A stretch of 5,225 bases of DNA from contig JAHIVM010000311.1 of NCBI GenBank assembly GCA_018816665.1, forward strand, positions 1-5,225, read 5' to 3'. The translations under genes and the position numbers were made by a program. The notes under the pieces were generated by a model. It had not been told where the DNA came from. It made no database searches and saw only the letters and a list, made by a program, of their open reading frames with translations. This DNA comes from Candidatus Zixiibacteriota bacterium. GTDB lineage: Bacteria; Zixibacteria; MSB-5A5; GN15; FEB-12. Below, in pieces: positions 4,048-5,225 of this stretch (position 1 is the stretch's first letter; every line of letters starts with the position of its first letter).

Positions 4048-5225
4048 ATGCTTGGCAAGCTCACGACCATCGGGTTGCTTCTCGCTTTCACATTCGCCGA
4101 TCAGTCGTCCGCCGAGCCGCAGTTGCTTGGTGCCCTCTATCCTGACTCGGCCGATACCGACTTCGGGCAACGCATTATACCTCTGGGTGACCAGAACGGC
4201 GACGGCTACGACGATTTCCTCGTCAGCGAAAGGTTCCGATCTCACATCTACTTAGGTGGACCAGCAGTTGACAGCCTTCCGGTGCTGACAATTGACAGCA
4301 CCAACCGATCGTGCAACCCACTTGGAGATGTTAACGGCGACAGCGTGCACGACTTTGCTCTGCCCGGTCGCCGAGACACGGGCTTCAAACTAGGTCTTTA
4401 CTATGGGGGCTCGGAATTAGATGCGGATCGTGATCTCTGGTTTGGACACGATACCGCCTTTGCTGTGGGTTACACGGTTCACGGGAAAGACATCAACCAG
4501 AACGGTCAGGATGACATCATTTCATGGGACGGTGTTGGGCAGCGGTCGGTGCTTCTTTTCGAGTTGGGCGCAGACGCGGATTCCACACCTGACATCAGGC
4601 TGTCATGTGTTGACGATAGCGGCGGGGCATTGCTGTTTGGACACGCCTTGGTGGGAGGGGATCTGAATGGGGATGGTTATCAGGACCTTGCTATTGGGTA
4701 TAGTCCGGGTCTGTCGTCGAGCGTTAAGGGTGCGGTCTATCTCTACTGGGGTGGCCCGGAATTCGATACTGTCCCCGATGTAGTCCTTCGACGCCCCGGT
4801 GAGTTTGCTTCTGGCATGCCGTCATTCGGCTATCTTGTTGAGAATGTTGGAGATATCAGCGGCGACGGCTATGACGACATATTCGCCAGTGCGCAAACTT
4901 CTGGAGACGATTCTCTTGGTTTTGTCTTCTTCGGAGGACCAAACATCGACAGTATCCCGGATGTGATCATCGATCGCGGTCACAACTGTGCTCGGACCGC
5001 TGGCGATGTCAACAACGACGGCTTTGATGATTTGTTGCTTGGCTACGAGACGCCGTGGAGTGGTCTCGGCTATGTCTCGATCTATCTTGGCGGACCCGAC
5101 CTTGACTCGTTGCCAGATTGGACGCTCAACGTGGGAAGCATGGAGCCTTATCACGATCACTTCTGTCGCGACGGTTCCGGAATCGGTGACTACAACGGTG
5201 ACGGAATCGACGATTTCGCTTTCGC
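4048..5225 (+). CDS. Secreted FG-GAP/integrin-alpha-like repeat protein (3' end outside window)
   Basis: The frame is open from ATG 4048 to the window end, giving at least 392 residues. AGGAG lies 6 nt before the ATG. Residues 1-22 look like a Sec signal peptide: Lys4, a hydrophobic stretch near 5-17, and cleavage probably after SSA at 20-22. The mature part is built of FG-GAP beta-propeller blades, each with a calcium-binding DxNxDGxxD-type loop. I count seven, beginning at Asp48, 94, 148, 205, 269, 320 and 381. Loop 2 has Ser in place of Gly, loop 3 has Asn152 and Gln154, and loop 5 has Ser271, so some are degenerate. Between loops recurs an aromatic-GGPxxDSxPD segment (for example YLGGPDLDSLPD at 346-357). 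Such proteins are exported and act at the cell surface or outside, often in adhesion, but no specific role is readable here. Any C-terminal sorting or anchoring domain would lie beyond the window. Confidence 0.92.
   Translation, partial: MLGKLTTIGLLLAFTFADQSSAEPQLLGALYPDSADTDFGQRIIPLGDQNGDGYDDFLVSERFRSHIYLGGPAVDSLPVLTIDSTNRSCNPLGDVNGDSVHDFALPGRRDTGFKLGLYYGGSELDADRDLWFGHDTAFAVGYTVHGKDINQNGQDDIISWDGVGQRSVLLFELGADADSTPDIRLSCVDDSGGALLFGHALVGGDLNGDGYQDLAIGYSPGLSSSVKGAVYLYWGGPEFDTVPDVVLRRPGEFASGMPSFGYLVENVGDISGDGYDDIFASAQTSGDDSLGFVFFGGPNIDSIPDVIIDRGHNCARTAGDVNNDGFDDLLLGYETPWSGLGYVSIYLGGPDLDSLPDWTLNVGSMEPYHDHFCRDGSGIGDYNGDGIDDFAF

Noticed and set aside
4021..5160. Open frames on both strands inside the FG-GAP gene
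   Set aside because: The main frame from 4048 has a signal peptide, repeated calcium loops and its own promoter; the others are shadows.

Overview
The window holds four protein-coding genes, one of them cut by the right edge, set among structured intergenic repeats. The mix suggests an environmental bacterium with moderately high GC. The right-hand gene is a secreted FG-GAP protein rich in 'GDxNGDGxDD' and 'GGPxxDSxPD' motifs, a style common in metagenome-assembled bacteria such as Zixibacteria-like lineages. That placement is an inference from style only; no marker gene is present.

Left part (1-1650, genes on the minus strand): the upstream gene encodes a small C-GCAxxG-C-C family redox protein. 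It reads through only if an in-frame UGA at 1560-1562 is decoded as selenocysteine. The UGA stands exactly where the family has its first conserved cysteine, and a bacterial-type SECIS hairpin can be drawn 20 nt downstream. About 150 bp further along the same strand is a zinc-free medium-chain NAD(P)H dehydrogenase/quinone-oxidoreductase-like gene with a TTG start. Both genes have good Shine-Dalgarno sequences.

Middle (1650-3140): a plus-strand aldo/keto reductase gene, visibly more GC-rich than the right-hand gene, lies between inverted copies of a composite hairpin repeat. The order is R2-R2-R1, gene, R1'-R2'. A 25-bp part of R1 is identical in the two flanks, and another R1 core lies in the gap between the two minus-strand genes. 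The repeats and the composition shift suggest a cassette, but they may simply be abundant genomic hairpin repeats.

Right part (3003-5225): about 1 kb with no recognisable gene. It carries a minus-strand intrinsic terminator, an almost perfect dyad and two strong stem-loops. A sigma70-like promoter then drives an exported protein with at least seven FG-GAP calcium-binding repeats, which continues past the window end.

Functional picture: three oxidoreductase or redox-type proteins (selenoprotein, MDR, AKR) lie together, but strand, spacing and repeats argue against one operon. Only the selenoprotein and the MDR gene could be co-transcribed. The most notable item is the selenoprotein, which an ordinary gene caller would truncate at the UGA or replace with an antisense reading frame.
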